Positions 1 to 9,942 of a DNA stretch of 64,000 nt are shown one piece after another; position 1 is the first letter of the stretch, and every line of letters starts with the position of its first letter. The DNA comes from CAIRDP01 sp037134895 (GTDB taxonomy: Bacteria > Bacteroidota > Bacteroidia > Bacteroidales > FEN-979). A model generated the notes under the pieces. That model saw only the letters and a program-made list of their open reading frames with translations. It made no database searches and was not told where the DNA came from. The position numbers and the translations under genes were made by a program. The DNA is taken from the NCBI GenBank assembly GCA_037134895.1, contig JBAXLI010000014.1, forward strand, positions 1 to 64,000, read 5' to 3'.

Positions 1-86
1 GGTCCACATACCACTTAATCCGCCGACATCGAAAAAGTGATATGTAAAACTTTATTAACAGATGAATTATTCTGTGAAATTTGCCG

Positions 87-94
87 TAGGTTTG
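87..94 (+). promoter_or_regulatory. -7 promoter element for the ABC ATPase gene
   Basis: TAGGTTTG matches the Bacteroidetes -7 consensus TAnnTTTG exactly. It lies 29 bases before the ATG, giving a leader of about 20 bases. I see no clear TTTG at -33, so the call rests on one element plus position. Confidence 0.45.
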
Positions 95-122
95 ATATGG
101 TTTAATCTCAACCTTAATTACG

Positions 123-1823
123 ATGGACCAGGCAAACCAGGAAAAGCTCCTGGAAGTAGATAATTTAACAGTAAGTTTCAGGCAGGGGAAAGAAACGACT
201 TTTGCAGTTGACGGCATTTCTTTCGACATGTATCCCTCGGAAACCCTTGCCATTGTGGGCGAATCAGGATCGGGGAAGTCGGTTACCGCATTATCCCTGA
301 TGAAACTGATCAATGCCCCTCCTGGAATAATTTCCGCTGAGAAGATGGTTTTAAGGATCAGTGGCCGTGGCCCTGCAGAGATTCAGTCGCTTTCTGAAAA
401 AGAAATGTCGGGAATACGTGGGAAACATATTGCCATGGTTTTCCAGGAGCCAATGACTTCACTCAACCCGGTATTGACCTGCGGGTACCAGATTTGCGAA
501 GGGATTATGGCGCATTTTGATATTCCCGGAGCCGAGGCTGTAAACGCTACCATGAAATTGCTTGAGGAAGTCAAGTTGCCGCAGCCCGGTCGGATATTCA
601 GATCATATCCTTACCAGCTATCGGGAGGGCAGAAGCAGAGGGTCATGATTGCCATGGCAGTTTCCTGCAATCCTGCCCTGCTGATTGCTGATGAGCCTAC
701 GACGGCCCTTGATGTCACGGTTCAGAAAAGCATATTGCAACTGCTGAAGCTCATTCAAAAGGAAAGAAGGATGGGGATCTTATTCATCACTCACGACCTC
801 TCTCTCGTATCAGGTTTTGCCGACAGAGTGCTGGTAATGTACAAGGGAAAGATTGTGGAACAGGGCAGTGTCCAGAAGCTGTTTTCGAATCCCGAACATC
901 CGTATACCAGGGGATTGCTTGCGTGCAGGCCACCCCTCGACAGCAGGCTTAAAAGGCTTCCCACCGTGTCGGACTATATTGAAGGTGGAGGGCAAACCGG
1001 AAGGGAAATAATTACCGGGGAGGAAAGAGCTGAGCGGTTAAAGAAATTATATAAATCCGAACCCGTTCTTAAGGTGAGGGACCTGGATAAGCAGTTCCCG
1101 GGTACAAAAGCGGTGGAAAAGGTCTGTTTCGATGTTTTTAGGGGTGAGACACTGGGTATAGTCGGGGAATCGGGAAGCGGAAAAACAACCCTTGCAAGGC
1201 TTGTGCTTGAGCTGATACCTCCTGACAAAGGAAATATTTTTTTCGGTAATGAGGATATTACTCAGATCTCACGTGAAAAAATGAAAGTTCTGAGGAAGCA
1301 CCTTCAGATCATATTCCAGGATCCTTATTCTTCGTTAAACCCCAGGCTTACCGCGGGTTCTGCTATCATGGAGCCCATGAAGGTGCATAAACTTCACGGC
1401 AACGACAAGGAAAGGAAGGCTAAGGTGTTTGAACTTCTGGGAAAAGTCGGGCTGCAGGAGGAGCATTTTGAACGTTACCCTCATGAGTTTTCGGGCGGAC
1501 AAAGGCAGAGGATCTGTATCGCGAGGGCTCTTGCGGTGGAGCCCCGGCTGTTGATTTGCGACGAATCTGTTTCGGCGCTAGATGTTTCTGTACAGGCCCA
1601 GGTTCTGAACCTTCTGAATGACCTGAAAAACGAATTCGGGCTTACTTATATTTTCATTTCCCATGACCTGGCGGTGGTGAAATATATGGCCGACAGGATA
1701 ATTGTAATGAAAAGCGGGCAAATCGTTGAAACAGCTGATGCCGACCGTATTTTTACGAATCCACAGACAGCATACACCAGTTCCTTAATTGATGCAATTC
1801 CTCACCCGGAATTTCTAACATAA
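123..1823 (+). CDS. Fused dipeptide/oligopeptide ABC transporter ATPase (DppD-DppF type)
   Basis: Cytoplasmic ATPase driving peptide (or nickel or glutathione type) import. Two complete ABC domains lie in one chain. The first has Walker A GESGSGKS at 46-53, signature LSGGQKQR near 166 and Walker B ending ADEPT. The second has GESGSGKT near 348, FSGGQRQR near 456 and CDES at the Walker B end. Linkers resemble the oligopeptide-type C-terminal region (HPYTRGLL after domain one). The 566 residues equal DppD plus DppF, as in YejF or GsiA. No permease or binding protein is in view; they may lie to the left. Substrate is inferred only from family. rnr follows after 17 bases, so the two may share a transcript. 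Confidence 0.9.
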   Translation: MDQANQEKLLEVDNLTVSFRQGKETTFAVDGISFDMYPSETLAIVGESGSGKSVTALSLMKLINAPPGIISAEKMVLRISGRGPAEIQSLSEKEMSGIRGKHIAMVFQEPMTSLNPVLTCGYQICEGIMAHFDIPGAEAVNATMKLLEEVKLPQPGRIFRSYPYQLSGGQKQRVMIAMAVSCNPALLIADEPTTALDVTVQKSILQLLKLIQKERRMGILFITHDLSLVSGFADRVLVMYKGKIVEQGSVQKLFSNPEHPYTRGLLACRPPLDSRLKRLPTVSDYIEGGGQTGREIITGEERAERLKKLYKSEPVLKVRDLDKQFPGTKAVEKVCFDVFRGETLGIVGESGSGKTTLARLVLELIPPDKGNIFFGNEDITQISREKMKVLRKHLQIIFQDPYSSLNPRLTAGSAIMEPMKVHKLHGNDKERKAKVFELLGKVGLQEEHFERYPHEFSGGQRQRICIARALAVEPRLLICDESVSALDVSVQAQVLNLLNDLKNEFGLTYIFISHDLAVVKYMADRIIVMKSGQIVETADADRIFTNPQTAYTSSLIDAIPHPEFLT

Positions 1824-1840
1824 ACATTAACCTCTTCATT

Positions 1841-3997
1841 ATGCGTAAAAAGCCAGCAACAGCAAGGAAGACCGACAGCAGTAACATGGTCAGGTCGGTA
1901 CTCGGGGTTTTCCAGGAAAATCCTTTCAGCAGTTTCAATTATAAGCAGATCTCGGCTAATCTGGGTCTGGATGACAGGGCAAGCAGGGATATGGTCAGGC
2001 TGGTGGTCGAACGACTTTTTATGGGCAAAGAACTCGTTGAGTCGAAACGGGGGAAATACCAGATCAATAAGGAGAGTGAGAGGTATAAAAAGGAAAGCAG
2101 CAGGGAGATCACAGGCAGGGTTGACATGAAACAAACAGGCAAGGCTTATATTATTCCTGAAGACGGGTCGGAAGACATTTTTATTGCTGCTGAGAATACG
2201 AATCATGCACTGCATGGCGACACCGTGAGAGTAAGTCTTTTCCCGATAAGGAAAGGGCATAAAAGGGATGGTCAGATCACCGATATCATAAAAAGGCATA
2301 AGAAACAATTTGTCGGCACGATAGAAGCAAGCAAAAATTTCGCATTTCTTATCCCCGACAATCCAGCGGTTCCCGTGGAGATCCTCATCCAGAAACCTGA
2401 TCTCAACGGTGCCAAGAACGGGCAGAAAGTTATTGCAGAGATAACGGAATGGCCGAAACACTCGCAGAATCCTTTTGGCAGGGTTACACAGATCCTTGGG
2501 ACTCCCGGGGAAAACCATGTGGAGATGCAGGCCATTCTGGCCGAATACGACTTCCCACTTTCATTTTCAGCGAAGGCTGAAGCTGAAGCTGAGCGCATAC
2601 CAGAGGGCATTCCCGCGGAGGAGCTTCGGAAGCGAAAAGATTTCAGGAGCACATTCACTATAACGATAGACCCGGAGGATGCCAAGGATTTTGATGATGC
2701 AGTTTCGCTTAAAAAGCTTCCCAACGGGCATTGGGAAGTTGGCGTTCATATTGCGGATGTGTCATATTATGTTCAGAAGGGAACCGAGATCGACAAGGAA
2801 GCGGTGGAAAGGGGAACTTCGGTTTACATGGTTCACCGGACGATTCCCATGCTTCCCGAGAGGCTTTCAAACCAGCTGTGTTCACTGCAGCCCGACAAAG
2901 ACCGGCTTTGTTTTTCGGCAGTATTTGAATTTGATGAACAGGGTAAAATTTATGGAGAATGGTTCGGGAAAACAGTGATCCATTCCTGCAGAAGGTTTGC
3001 CTACGAGGAAGTACAGGTGATTATTGAAACCGGAAAGGGAGAGTATGCCAGTGAGATCTCTGTCCTTAACGGAATTGCAGGGAAGCTGAGGGAAGAGCGG
3101 TTCAAAAAAGGCTCGTTCAATTTTGAGACACAGGAGGTAAGGTTCAGGCTGGACGAAAAAGGACGTCCGCTTTGCATTTACATCAGGGAAATGAAGGATG
3201 CGAACAAACTGATAGAAGATTTCATGCTGCTTGCAAACAGGAAAGTAGCCGAATGGGTTGGGAAGCAGAAGCCCGATGTTAAGCCAAAGACCTTTGTTTA
3301 CAGGGTACATGATAAACCAAACCCTGAGAAGCTGGAAGTTTTCACACAGCTGGTCGAACGCCTGGGCTTTTCACTTACGCTATCCACCAAAAAGTCAATG
3401 GCTCATTCATTCAACCAGTTGTTCAGGGATATTAAAGGAACGGGGGCCGAGAACATGGTTGAGAGTGTTGCAATACGCACCATGGCCAAAGCCGTTTACA
3501 CAACGAAAAATATCGGGCATTACGGACTGGCATTTCCGTATTATACTCATTTTACCTCTCCCATACGACGTTATCCCGATCTCATGGTTCATCGCCTTTT
3601 ACAGGATTACCTTGACAACAAGCCATCAGTGCAGGCGGCAGAACTTGAAATGCAGTGCGAGCATGCTTCGGATATGGAAAAGCGGGCGGCAGATGCCGAA
3701 AGGGCTTCGGTGAAATACAAGCAGGCCGAGTACATGCTTGACAAAATAGGACAGGAGTTCGACGCACTGATCTCAGGTGTGAGTAAATGGGGAATATTTG
3801 CAGAGATTATTGGTACTAAATGCGAAGGCATGATCAAGCTGAGAGACCTTGACGATGATTATTATTATCTTGATGAAGAGAATTTCAGGGTAATAGGGCA
3901 GAGGAGAGGGAATGTATACAAACTGGGAGATCCGGTCAGGATCAGAGTAACAAAAATTGATCTTTCAAAAAAGCAAATGGATTACATCCTGATTTGA
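1841..3997 (+). CDS. rnr: Ribonuclease R
   Basis: 3'-to-5' exoribonuclease of the RNB (RNase II/R) family that degrades structured RNA in the cytoplasm. The order is a helical N-terminal region, two cold-shock/OB domains, the RNB domain and an S1 domain near 638-715. The RNB metal motif DPEDAKDFDDA near 277-287 carries the clustered aspartates. The length of 718 is normal for Bacteroidetes RNase R. The ATG at 1841 follows the ABC ATPase stop by 17 bases, and the next gene begins one base after the stop, suggesting co-transcription and coupled translation with the lipid synthase. Confidence 0.96.
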   Translation: MRKKPATARKTDSSNMVRSVLGVFQENPFSSFNYKQISANLGLDDRASRDMVRLVVERLFMGKELVESKRGKYQINKESERYKKESSREITGRVDMKQTGKAYIIPEDGSEDIFIAAENTNHALHGDTVRVSLFPIRKGHKRDGQITDIIKRHKKQFVGTIEASKNFAFLIPDNPAVPVEILIQKPDLNGAKNGQKVIAEITEWPKHSQNPFGRVTQILGTPGENHVEMQAILAEYDFPLSFSAKAEAEAERIPEGIPAEELRKRKDFRSTFTITIDPEDAKDFDDAVSLKKLPNGHWEVGVHIADVSYYVQKGTEIDKEAVERGTSVYMVHRTIPMLPERLSNQLCSLQPDKDRLCFSAVFEFDEQGKIYGEWFGKTVIHSCRRFAYEEVQVIIETGKGEYASEISVLNGIAGKLREERFKKGSFNFETQEVRFRLDEKGRPLCIYIREMKDANKLIEDFMLLANRKVAEWVGKQKPDVKPKTFVYRVHDKPNPEKLEVFTQLVERLGFSLTLSTKKSMAHSFNQLFRDIKGTGAENMVESVAIRTMAKAVYTTKNIGHYGLAFPYYTHFTSPIRRYPDLMVHRLLQDYLDNKPSVQAAELEMQCEHASDMEKRAADAERASVKYKQAEYMLDKIGQEFDALISGVSKWGIFAEIIGTKCEGMIKLRDLDDDYYYLDEENFRVIGQRRGNVYKLGDPVRIRVTKIDLSKKQMDYILI

Positions 3998-3998
3998 T

Positions 3999-5780
3999 AT
4001 GGACCTGGTTTCACCTAAAGATCTGGTAAAAGCCAGTAAAAGCTTACAATTATTAGGGGGAGAGAAGTTTGCCCGTTTATTGTTCAGGATCCTCAGGCTG
4101 GACCTGATCAACAAAATGTACAATAGGCATATACATCGGCCTCCCGATGAGTTCCTCACAAGTATACTCGGGGATTTGAAAGTTAACTTTACAGTGCCCG
4201 AAAACGACATGGAAAACCTGCCTGAAACCGGCAGTTTCATCACGGTTTCGAACCATGCATACGGGGGCATCGACGGCCTCATGCTGATTTCGCTCATAAA
4301 CAGGAAGCGGTCCGATTACAAGGTTCTCGTGAATTTTTTGCTTACCCAGATAGCTCCGCTGAGAGGCTATTTTATAGGTGTGAACCCGTTTGAGACTCAT
4401 AAGGATTTAAGGTCGAGTTTCGGGGGATTAAAAGATGCTCTTATCCATCTTTCAAATGGTCATCCGATGGGGTTCTTCCCTTCAGGCGAAGTGAGCAGTT
4501 ACAAACTTAAACACCGTGCGATTACCGACAGAGAATGGCAACATTCTATGTTAAAATTTATCAAGAAAGCAAGGATCCCGGTTGTCCCGGTATATTTTTC
4601 GGGTCACAACAGCCTTCAGTTTAACTTTCTCGGCTTTATTCACCCGGTTTTGCGTACAGCGAAATTGCCATCCGAATTGTTAAATAAGGAAGGAAAACAG
4701 GTGCAAATCAGGATCGGCGCCCCGGTGACAGTTGAAGAACAGGATGAGTTTAAAGATATTTCTGATTTCGGCAGGTTCCTCAGGATGAAAACCTACGCCC
4801 TGGGTTTTACCGGCAGATCTGAAAAAAGCAGGTATACGCTTTTATTAAACACTCCTGAAAAGATAGCTGAACCAGTCCACGACCGCCTCATTCTCGAAGA
4901 AATCGAAAGGATCCGGAATGAACATTTGCTTTTCAGGGTTAAGGAAAGCTGTGTTTTTTGCGTACCAAGCAGCAAGATCCCGGTCATACTGAAGGAAATA
5001 GGCAGAAGGAGGGAAATTACATTCAGGGAAGTTGGAGAAGGCACGGGAAAAAGCATTGACACTGACCGGTATGATCCATATTTTGAACAGCTGTTCATCT
5101 GGGATGACTCCGATAAACAGATTGTTGGAGGGTACAGGGTTGGGAAGGGAAACCAGATCCTGACCAATTTCGGCATCAAGGGGTTTTATATCACCAGCCT
5201 CTTTAAGATAAATCGGAGATTTTCACCCATCCTGAACGTTTCGATTGAACTTGGACGATCTTTTATCATCAGGGAATACCAGAAAAAAATCCTTTCCCTT
5301 TTCCTGTTATGGAAAGGAATTCTTTACCTCCTTCTTAAAAATCCAAATTACAGGTATTTACTCGGACCAGTCAGCATCAGCAATGAATTCAGTTCATATG
5401 CAAAATCGCTCTGTGCCGAATTCCTCAGGGCTAATTATTTCAATTCCGAATTTGCCGAATACATAAGACCCAGGAATCCCTTCAGGCCCAGGACCGGGAG
5501 GGTGATTGAAAAGGAATTGTTTTTGAAGCATACCGAGAAAGATGTTCAGAGGCTTGACAATTTCATACAGGATTTCGACCCAAAGTACAAAACACCGATC
5601 CTGCTTAAAAAATACCTTAGCGTAAATGCCGAAGTCCTTGGTTTTAACGTTGACCCGCAATTCAACAATTGCCTGGATGCACTGATGATACTTGATCTTT
5701 TCGAAGTGCCGGTATCAACAATTGAGAGCCTGGCCAAGGAATTTGACGATCAGTCGCTGCTTGAAAGGTTCAGGAAATAA
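3999..5780 (+). CDS. olsF: Bifunctional aminolipid synthase, OlsF type (acyltransferase plus OlsB-like N-acyltransferase)
   Basis: The N-terminal half (about 1-260) is a PlsC/LPLAT acyltransferase: NHAYGGID puts His86 and Asp92 in an H-x5-D motif, and FPSGE sits at 160-164. The C-terminal half (about 330-520) resembles the OlsB/hemolysin GNAT-like acyl-ACP N-acyltransferase. In OlsF, known from Flavobacterium johnsoniae and Serratia, the C-terminal part makes the lyso-aminolipid and the N-terminal part adds the second chain. Bacteroides performs the same steps for glycine lipids with two proteins, GlsB and GlsA. The amino acid head group (ornithine, glycine or serine-glycine) cannot be read from sequence. 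It starts one base after rnr and ends one base before the convergent regulator gene. Confidence 0.85.
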   Translation: MDLVSPKDLVKASKSLQLLGGEKFARLLFRILRLDLINKMYNRHIHRPPDEFLTSILGDLKVNFTVPENDMENLPETGSFITVSNHAYGGIDGLMLISLINRKRSDYKVLVNFLLTQIAPLRGYFIGVNPFETHKDLRSSFGGLKDALIHLSNGHPMGFFPSGEVSSYKLKHRAITDREWQHSMLKFIKKARIPVVPVYFSGHNSLQFNFLGFIHPVLRTAKLPSELLNKEGKQVQIRIGAPVTVEEQDEFKDISDFGRFLRMKTYALGFTGRSEKSRYTLLLNTPEKIAEPVHDRLILEEIERIRNEHLLFRVKESCVFCVPSSKIPVILKEIGRRREITFREVGEGTGKSIDTDRYDPYFEQLFIWDDSDKQIVGGYRVGKGNQILTNFGIKGFYITSLFKINRRFSPILNVSIELGRSFIIREYQKKILSLFLLWKGILYLLLKNPNYRYLLGPVSISNEFSSYAKSLCAEFLRANYFNSEFAEYIRPRNPFRPRTGRVIEKELFLKHTEKDVQRLDNFIQDFDPKYKTPILLKKYLSVNAEVLGFNVDPQFNNCLDALMILDLFEVPVSTIESLAKEFDDQSLLERFRK

Positions 5781-5781
5781 A

Positions 5782-6513
5782 TCAGGCAAGCTTGTTTTTT
5801 TCAATCAGGTCGAAGAAATTCTTCCTGAAAGTCTCGCTTACGGGAATGTACTTGTCGAGTATTTTAATACGGTTTCTTTCGATGGATTCGATCTTGTCGA
5901 GGGCCACAAAAAATGATTTGTGCACCCTGCAGAAAAGCGGTTCATGGAGCACCTCTTCAAGCTTCTTGGAATTCATCAGGGTCATGATCCTTCTCGTTTT
6001 GGTGACAATCCTCCAGTAATCACCCATGCCTTCAACGTAAAGAACATCAGGGCATTCAATCCTCTCCATTCGCGTTTCGGTCTTTACAAAGAAATAGGAA
6101 GCCGCATTGCTTTTGACCTCCTGGGCCTGGGGCTTTTCCTTCCCATTGTTTTCAAGCTGCATACGCTCGTAAACCTTATTGACACCTTTCAGAAACCTTG
6201 CAAATGATATCGGTTTCAGCATATAATCAATGACGTCAAGCTCAAATCCCTGGATGGCATAATTCTCATAAGCCGTGGTGAAGATCACGAAAGGCGGGTT
6301 CTGAAGGGAATTGAGAAGCTGTATTCCCGAAAGTTCTTCCATCTGTATGTCGAGGAAAATCAGCTGTACCTTACCTGAACGTATGAATTCAATGGAATCA
6401 ACAGCATTATCAAAAGTTTTCATCAGGTTAAGAAATGAAACTTTTGAACAATAATCCTTAATTATATCCAGGGCCAGGGGCTCGTCATCTATTGCAATAC
6501 AATCGATCTGCAT
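5782..6513 (-). CDS. LytTR-family response regulator
   Basis: Two-component transcription factor of the LytR/AlgR class. The receiver domain (1-120) has the acidic pair D9-D10, phosphoacceptor Asp55 in IFLDIQM, and the conserved lysine in YMLKP. A LytTR DNA-binding domain fills about 140-243. Its ATG overlaps the TGA of the upstream kinase gene by one base (TGATG), a translational-coupling arrangement, so kinase and regulator form a pair. Targets are unknown. Confidence 0.93.
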   Translation of the reverse strand: MQIDCIAIDDEPLALDIIKDYCSKVSFLNLMKTFDNAVDSIEFIRSGKVQLIFLDIQMEELSGIQLLNSLQNPPFVIFTTAYENYAIQGFELDVIDYMLKPISFARFLKGVNKVYERMQLENNGKEKPQAQEVKSNAASYFFVKTETRMERIECPDVLYVEGMGDYWRIVTKTRRIMTLMNSKKLEEVLHEPLFCRVHKSFFVALDKIESIERNRIKILDKYIPVSETFRKNFFDLIEKNKLA

Positions 6514-7526
6514 CAGTTCAGGATTATTAATTTGATACTAAATACATCATCTTCAGTCTTTATCTCAAGACTGTGTTTCTGCGGATAAAGGAGTTCAAGT
6601 CTCCGGCGGATGTTACTCAGCCCGATACCGCCCTGCTGGTCTTTCGGAGCATTCTGGTTTTTACGGATAAAATTCTTCACTTCGAATATCATTTTCCCGG
6701 GGCTTACATCCAGGCGAACAATGATGCCTGGAGCAGGTACAGTGCGGCTGGCATGCTTGAAAGCATTCTCGACAAAGGGAATGAGCAGCATGGGAGCGAT
6801 CATCTGGCCTTCGGCTGAACCTCTGACGTCAAGCGAGACAAAATCCTTGTTCCTCAGCCTCAGTTTCTCAAGCTCGATAAAACTTTTCAGGTATTCGATT
6901 TCTTTTTCAAGCAACACTTTGTCGGTCGTTGCGTCATATAGCATGTACCGCATGATCGACGATAATTTCATCACCGCTTCAGGAGCGTCATCTGATTTCT
7001 GATATACCAGTGAATAGATGTTATTCAAAGTGTTGAAGAAGAAATGCGGATTGACTTGTGAGCGGAGCAGGGCAAGTTCGCTGATCTGTTTCTGGTTCAG
7101 GAAATCGGCCTGCATCTTCTGGTTTTCGAACCAGTTGATGGCAAGACGGATCAGAAGGCTGTAAATAACAAAGATGATGATCAGGCGGATGTCATTAAAA
7201 ATCCAATCCCGGCTCATGGGCATTTTTGTCATATCATAGTGAACGATGTATTTCCAGAAGGGGTATTCCATCCCAAGCCTAACGGCAAGAATGAGGGCGG
7301 CAAGCCCAATTCCGATCAGCACGCTGAACGCTTTATTCTTTAGCCTGAACAGAAAACTGTAAGAAAAATAAAAAGCATAAAATGACACCATTCCGGTCAG
7401 CATATGAATCACAAGATCAGCGACCAGATGTTCATAGCCCTTGGTTAAAAAATACGGGAATACGGCCTGGTTAAAAATATACAGCCAGAAGACCCCGTGT
7501 ATTAATATTTTGTACTTAAGTTTCAT
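6513..7526 (-). CDS. LytS-type membrane sensor histidine kinase
   Basis: Inner-membrane kinase that phosphorylates the adjacent LytTR regulator. Several hydrophobic segments fill the N-terminal 150 residues. The His_kinase motif NPHFFFNTLNNI carries the phosphoacceptor His, and an HATPase domain ends the protein with FVENAFKHA and GGIGLSNIRRRL. The reading frame opens at 7580, but the ATG at 7526 (MKLKYKIL) leads straight into the first membrane helix and is preferred. A near-consensus -7 element (minus-strand TAGCCTTG) at 7544-7551 would give only a short leader. There is no separate sensory domain, so the stimulus is unknown. Confidence 0.9.
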   Translation of the reverse strand: MKLKYKILIHGVFWLYIFNQAVFPYFLTKGYEHLVADLVIHMLTGMVSFYAFYFSYSFLFRLKNKAFSVLIGIGLAALILAVRLGMEYPFWKYIVHYDMTKMPMSRDWIFNDIRLIIIFVIYSLLIRLAINWFENQKMQADFLNQKQISELALLRSQVNPHFFFNTLNNIYSLVYQKSDDAPEAVMKLSSIMRYMLYDATTDKVLLEKEIEYLKSFIELEKLRLRNKDFVSLDVRGSAEGQMIAPMLLIPFVENAFKHASRTVPAPGIIVRLDVSPGKMIFEVKNFIRKNQNAPKDQQGGIGLSNIRRRLELLYPQKHSLEIKTEDDVFSIKLIILN

Positions 7527-7663
7527 TCGATACGATTGAAAATCAAGGCTAAGATATGAATATTTTTTGCCGCCTGGCAAGAAATCCAGGCCTAATCTGC
7601 CATGACGTTAATTCTGTCGATAAAGAGGAACAATCTGTCGCTGAAAAATTTGGAAAAAAATTG

Positions 7664-7701
7664 AAAAACCCCCGGGATTGAATAAAAATCAAAACCGGGG
7701 G
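7664..7701 (-). terminator. Rho-independent terminator of the S46 peptidase gene
   Basis: Read on the minus strand, a perfect 7-bp stem CCCCCGG/CCGGGGG (7695-7701 and 7669-7675) is followed by a T-run. It sits 22 bases past the peptidase stop and separates that unit from the kinase gene. Confidence 0.8.
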
Positions 7702-7722
7702 CTAGTAAAAACAACCATTCTT

Positions 7723-9915
7723 TTACTGAACCAAGGTGAGTTCGTTGATCAGGTTTGTTGCACCAGCGAATTTGTCGATAATGAAAAGGACATAACGGAT
7801 GTCAACATTGATGGTTCTCTGCATATCAGGTTCGAACATGATGTCGCCACTCATGGCTTCCCAGTTACCGTCGAAAGCCAGCCCGATCAGTTGTCCGTCA
7901 GCATTAATAACCGGACTTCCTGAATTACCGCCGGTTATATCGTTGGTCGTAAGGAAGCAAACGATCATTTCCCCGTTCTCACCATATTTTCCATAGTCTT
8001 TTTGCAGGAAAAGGTCTTTCAATTTCTTTTCAACTATGAATTCTTCATTGTCGGGATCTTCCTTCTGCATGACACCTGCCAGGGTTGTGATATAATCATA
8101 GTGTACTGCGTCGGCGGGATAATAGTCAAGGACTTTTCCGTAGCTGACACGCATGGTGGAATTTGCATCGGGATAGAATTTTTTATCGGGGTCCATTTCG
8201 CGCATGCCAGCGATAAACATACGGTTCCCGGCCGAAATGACATTTCTCAAGGCCGTAACGCCGTTTGCATTTTTTGCTGCAGTTTCACTTATCGATTGTG
8301 AGAGTTTCCAGGCCATATCTTTTTCCAGTACTTTCATGCTGGGTTTGTCCAGGAATTTATTCAGTTTTTCCGGAGATGCGAAGATAGATGTGGCATAAAG
8401 CTTCTCGGCATAAGCATTGTAATCGCTGCCGAATTCTTTTGTGATCTCTTTGAAGACAGAAGGCAGCTGGTCGGCCGGGACGTTCTGGGTATAGAGTTTA
8501 AAAAGCTCTGCGAGCTTCTTCTTTTCGATGGCCAGGTCCTTATCTTTAAACATTGAAGCAAGACTTGATTTGAGGGCATCAACAGCTTTTGCAACGGCAG
8601 CTTTGTCTTTTTTCTCATAAGCTTCTTCAATAGATGAAGCCCGGCTTGCATTTTGTACGATATCAAGCCCGGATGCTCCGGTATTTGAATAATACATGGG
8701 AACGGCAATTTTTGCAAGATCTGCATAGGCTTTTTTGAGATTGCCAAGGACAGAACCGTATTTTGCCTTACGTGCAGGATCCTGGTTGCACCATGTTGTA
8801 AAGGCAGTTTCAATCTCCCGTTTCTTGTCTTCGACATGGTTGCGTTTCAACATTTTTGACTGCCCGATGAAATTTTTCCAGGTATTGGCGATACCGGCGT
8901 AGTTGCCGGCATATGCTATTTTAACGGCTTTGTCAACATCCATTCTTTCCTTCATGACTTCGAGATTTTTCCCGAAAATGGTGATCAGTGTGGGGTAGAG
9001 AACAGAAAGGTTATACTCTATGCCATAAGAAGTAAGATAACGGGTGGTGTTTCCGGGGTAACCCCAGATCATCGCAAAATCGTTTTTCTTGATTCCTTTT
9101 AAACTGATGGGAAGGTGGTGGGCGGGTTTAAAGGGTATATTATCTTTGGAATATTTTGCCGGATTGCCATCAGCGCCGGCATAGATCCTGAAGATGGTAA
9201 AATCGCCTGTATGCCTGGGCCACATCCAGTTGTCGGTATCGCCCCCGAATTTTCCGATAGAGGAGGGGGGAGCTCCTACAAGACGCACATCCCTGTAGGT
9301 CTTATACACAAAAAGATAGTACTCGTTGCCTGAATAGAAAGCTTTAACTGCGGCATCAAATTTGCCGTCTTCTTCGCCTCTCTTTTTCATCCTGTTGCTG
9401 ATGTTCCTTATCTTAGTCTGGCGGTCGGTTTCCTTAAGAGTATCAGACAGGAAAGGAATAATGGAATCAGTTACATTCTCCACTCTTACAAGGAATGAAG
9501 CACACATCCTTTCGTTAGGCAGCTCTTCGCTTTTATTCATGGCCCAGAAGCCGTTGGTGAGGTAATCATGCTCGGTTGTGCTGTGGCTTTGAACGGCATT
9601 ATAACCGCAATGATGATTGGTAAAGATGAGGCCTTCGTTCGATACCACCTCGGCAGTGCAGAAGAATCCCCCGCCGCCTCCGTTGGCAGAAAGCCCGACA
9701 ATGGCGTCTTTAAGGCTTGAATTGTTGATGCTGTATAATTCTTCGGCAGTCAGGTGAAGCCCCATTTTCTGCATATCAACATAATTGAGGCGGTTTAGCA
9801 GCAGCGGAAGCCACATCCCTTCATCGGGAGGGTTTTCGGCAACTGCAGGCAACGAAATAGTCCAGATGAGCAAACCAAGTGCAGCCCAGGTCAGTTGTTT
9901 AAGCATGGATTTCAT
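7723..9915 (-). CDS. S46 family dipeptidyl-peptidase (DPP7/DPP11 family)
   Basis: Periplasmic serine exopeptidase that releases dipeptides from the N-terminus of peptides. The signal peptide spans about 1-26 (AVA before EN). The catalytic His is His102 in TNHHCGY and the nucleophile is Ser665 in GGNSGSP. The 730 residues fit the family (about 710-730). The specificity residue of S46 enzymes lies 18 residues after the serine; here it is Gly683, which from memory is the DPP7-like (broad, hydrophobic P1) state, whereas DPP11 carries Arg for Asp/Glu. Nearby text (NWEAMSGDI, FEPDMQR) looks DPP11-like, so specificity needs assay. LysE lies 27 bases upstream on the same strand. Confidence 0.93.
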   Translation of the reverse strand: MKSMLKQLTWAALGLLIWTISLPAVAENPPDEGMWLPLLLNRLNYVDMQKMGLHLTAEELYSINNSSLKDAIVGLSANGGGGGFFCTAEVVSNEGLIFTNHHCGYNAVQSHSTTEHDYLTNGFWAMNKSEELPNERMCASFLVRVENVTDSIIPFLSDTLKETDRQTKIRNISNRMKKRGEEDGKFDAAVKAFYSGNEYYLFVYKTYRDVRLVGAPPSSIGKFGGDTDNWMWPRHTGDFTIFRIYAGADGNPAKYSKDNIPFKPAHHLPISLKGIKKNDFAMIWGYPGNTTRYLTSYGIEYNLSVLYPTLITIFGKNLEVMKERMDVDKAVKIAYAGNYAGIANTWKNFIGQSKMLKRNHVEDKKREIETAFTTWCNQDPARKAKYGSVLGNLKKAYADLAKIAVPMYYSNTGASGLDIVQNASRASSIEEAYEKKDKAAVAKAVDALKSSLASMFKDKDLAIEKKKLAELFKLYTQNVPADQLPSVFKEITKEFGSDYNAYAEKLYATSIFASPEKLNKFLDKPSMKVLEKDMAWKLSQSISETAAKNANGVTALRNVISAGNRMFIAGMREMDPDKKFYPDANSTMRVSYGKVLDYYPADAVHYDYITTLAGVMQKEDPDNEEFIVEKKLKDLFLQKDYGKYGENGEMIVCFLTTNDITGGNSGSPVINADGQLIGLAFDGNWEAMSGDIMFEPDMQRTINVDIRYVLFIIDKFAGATNLINELTLVQ

Positions 9916-9942
9916 AGAATTTGATGAGTTTTTGTGTGTATA

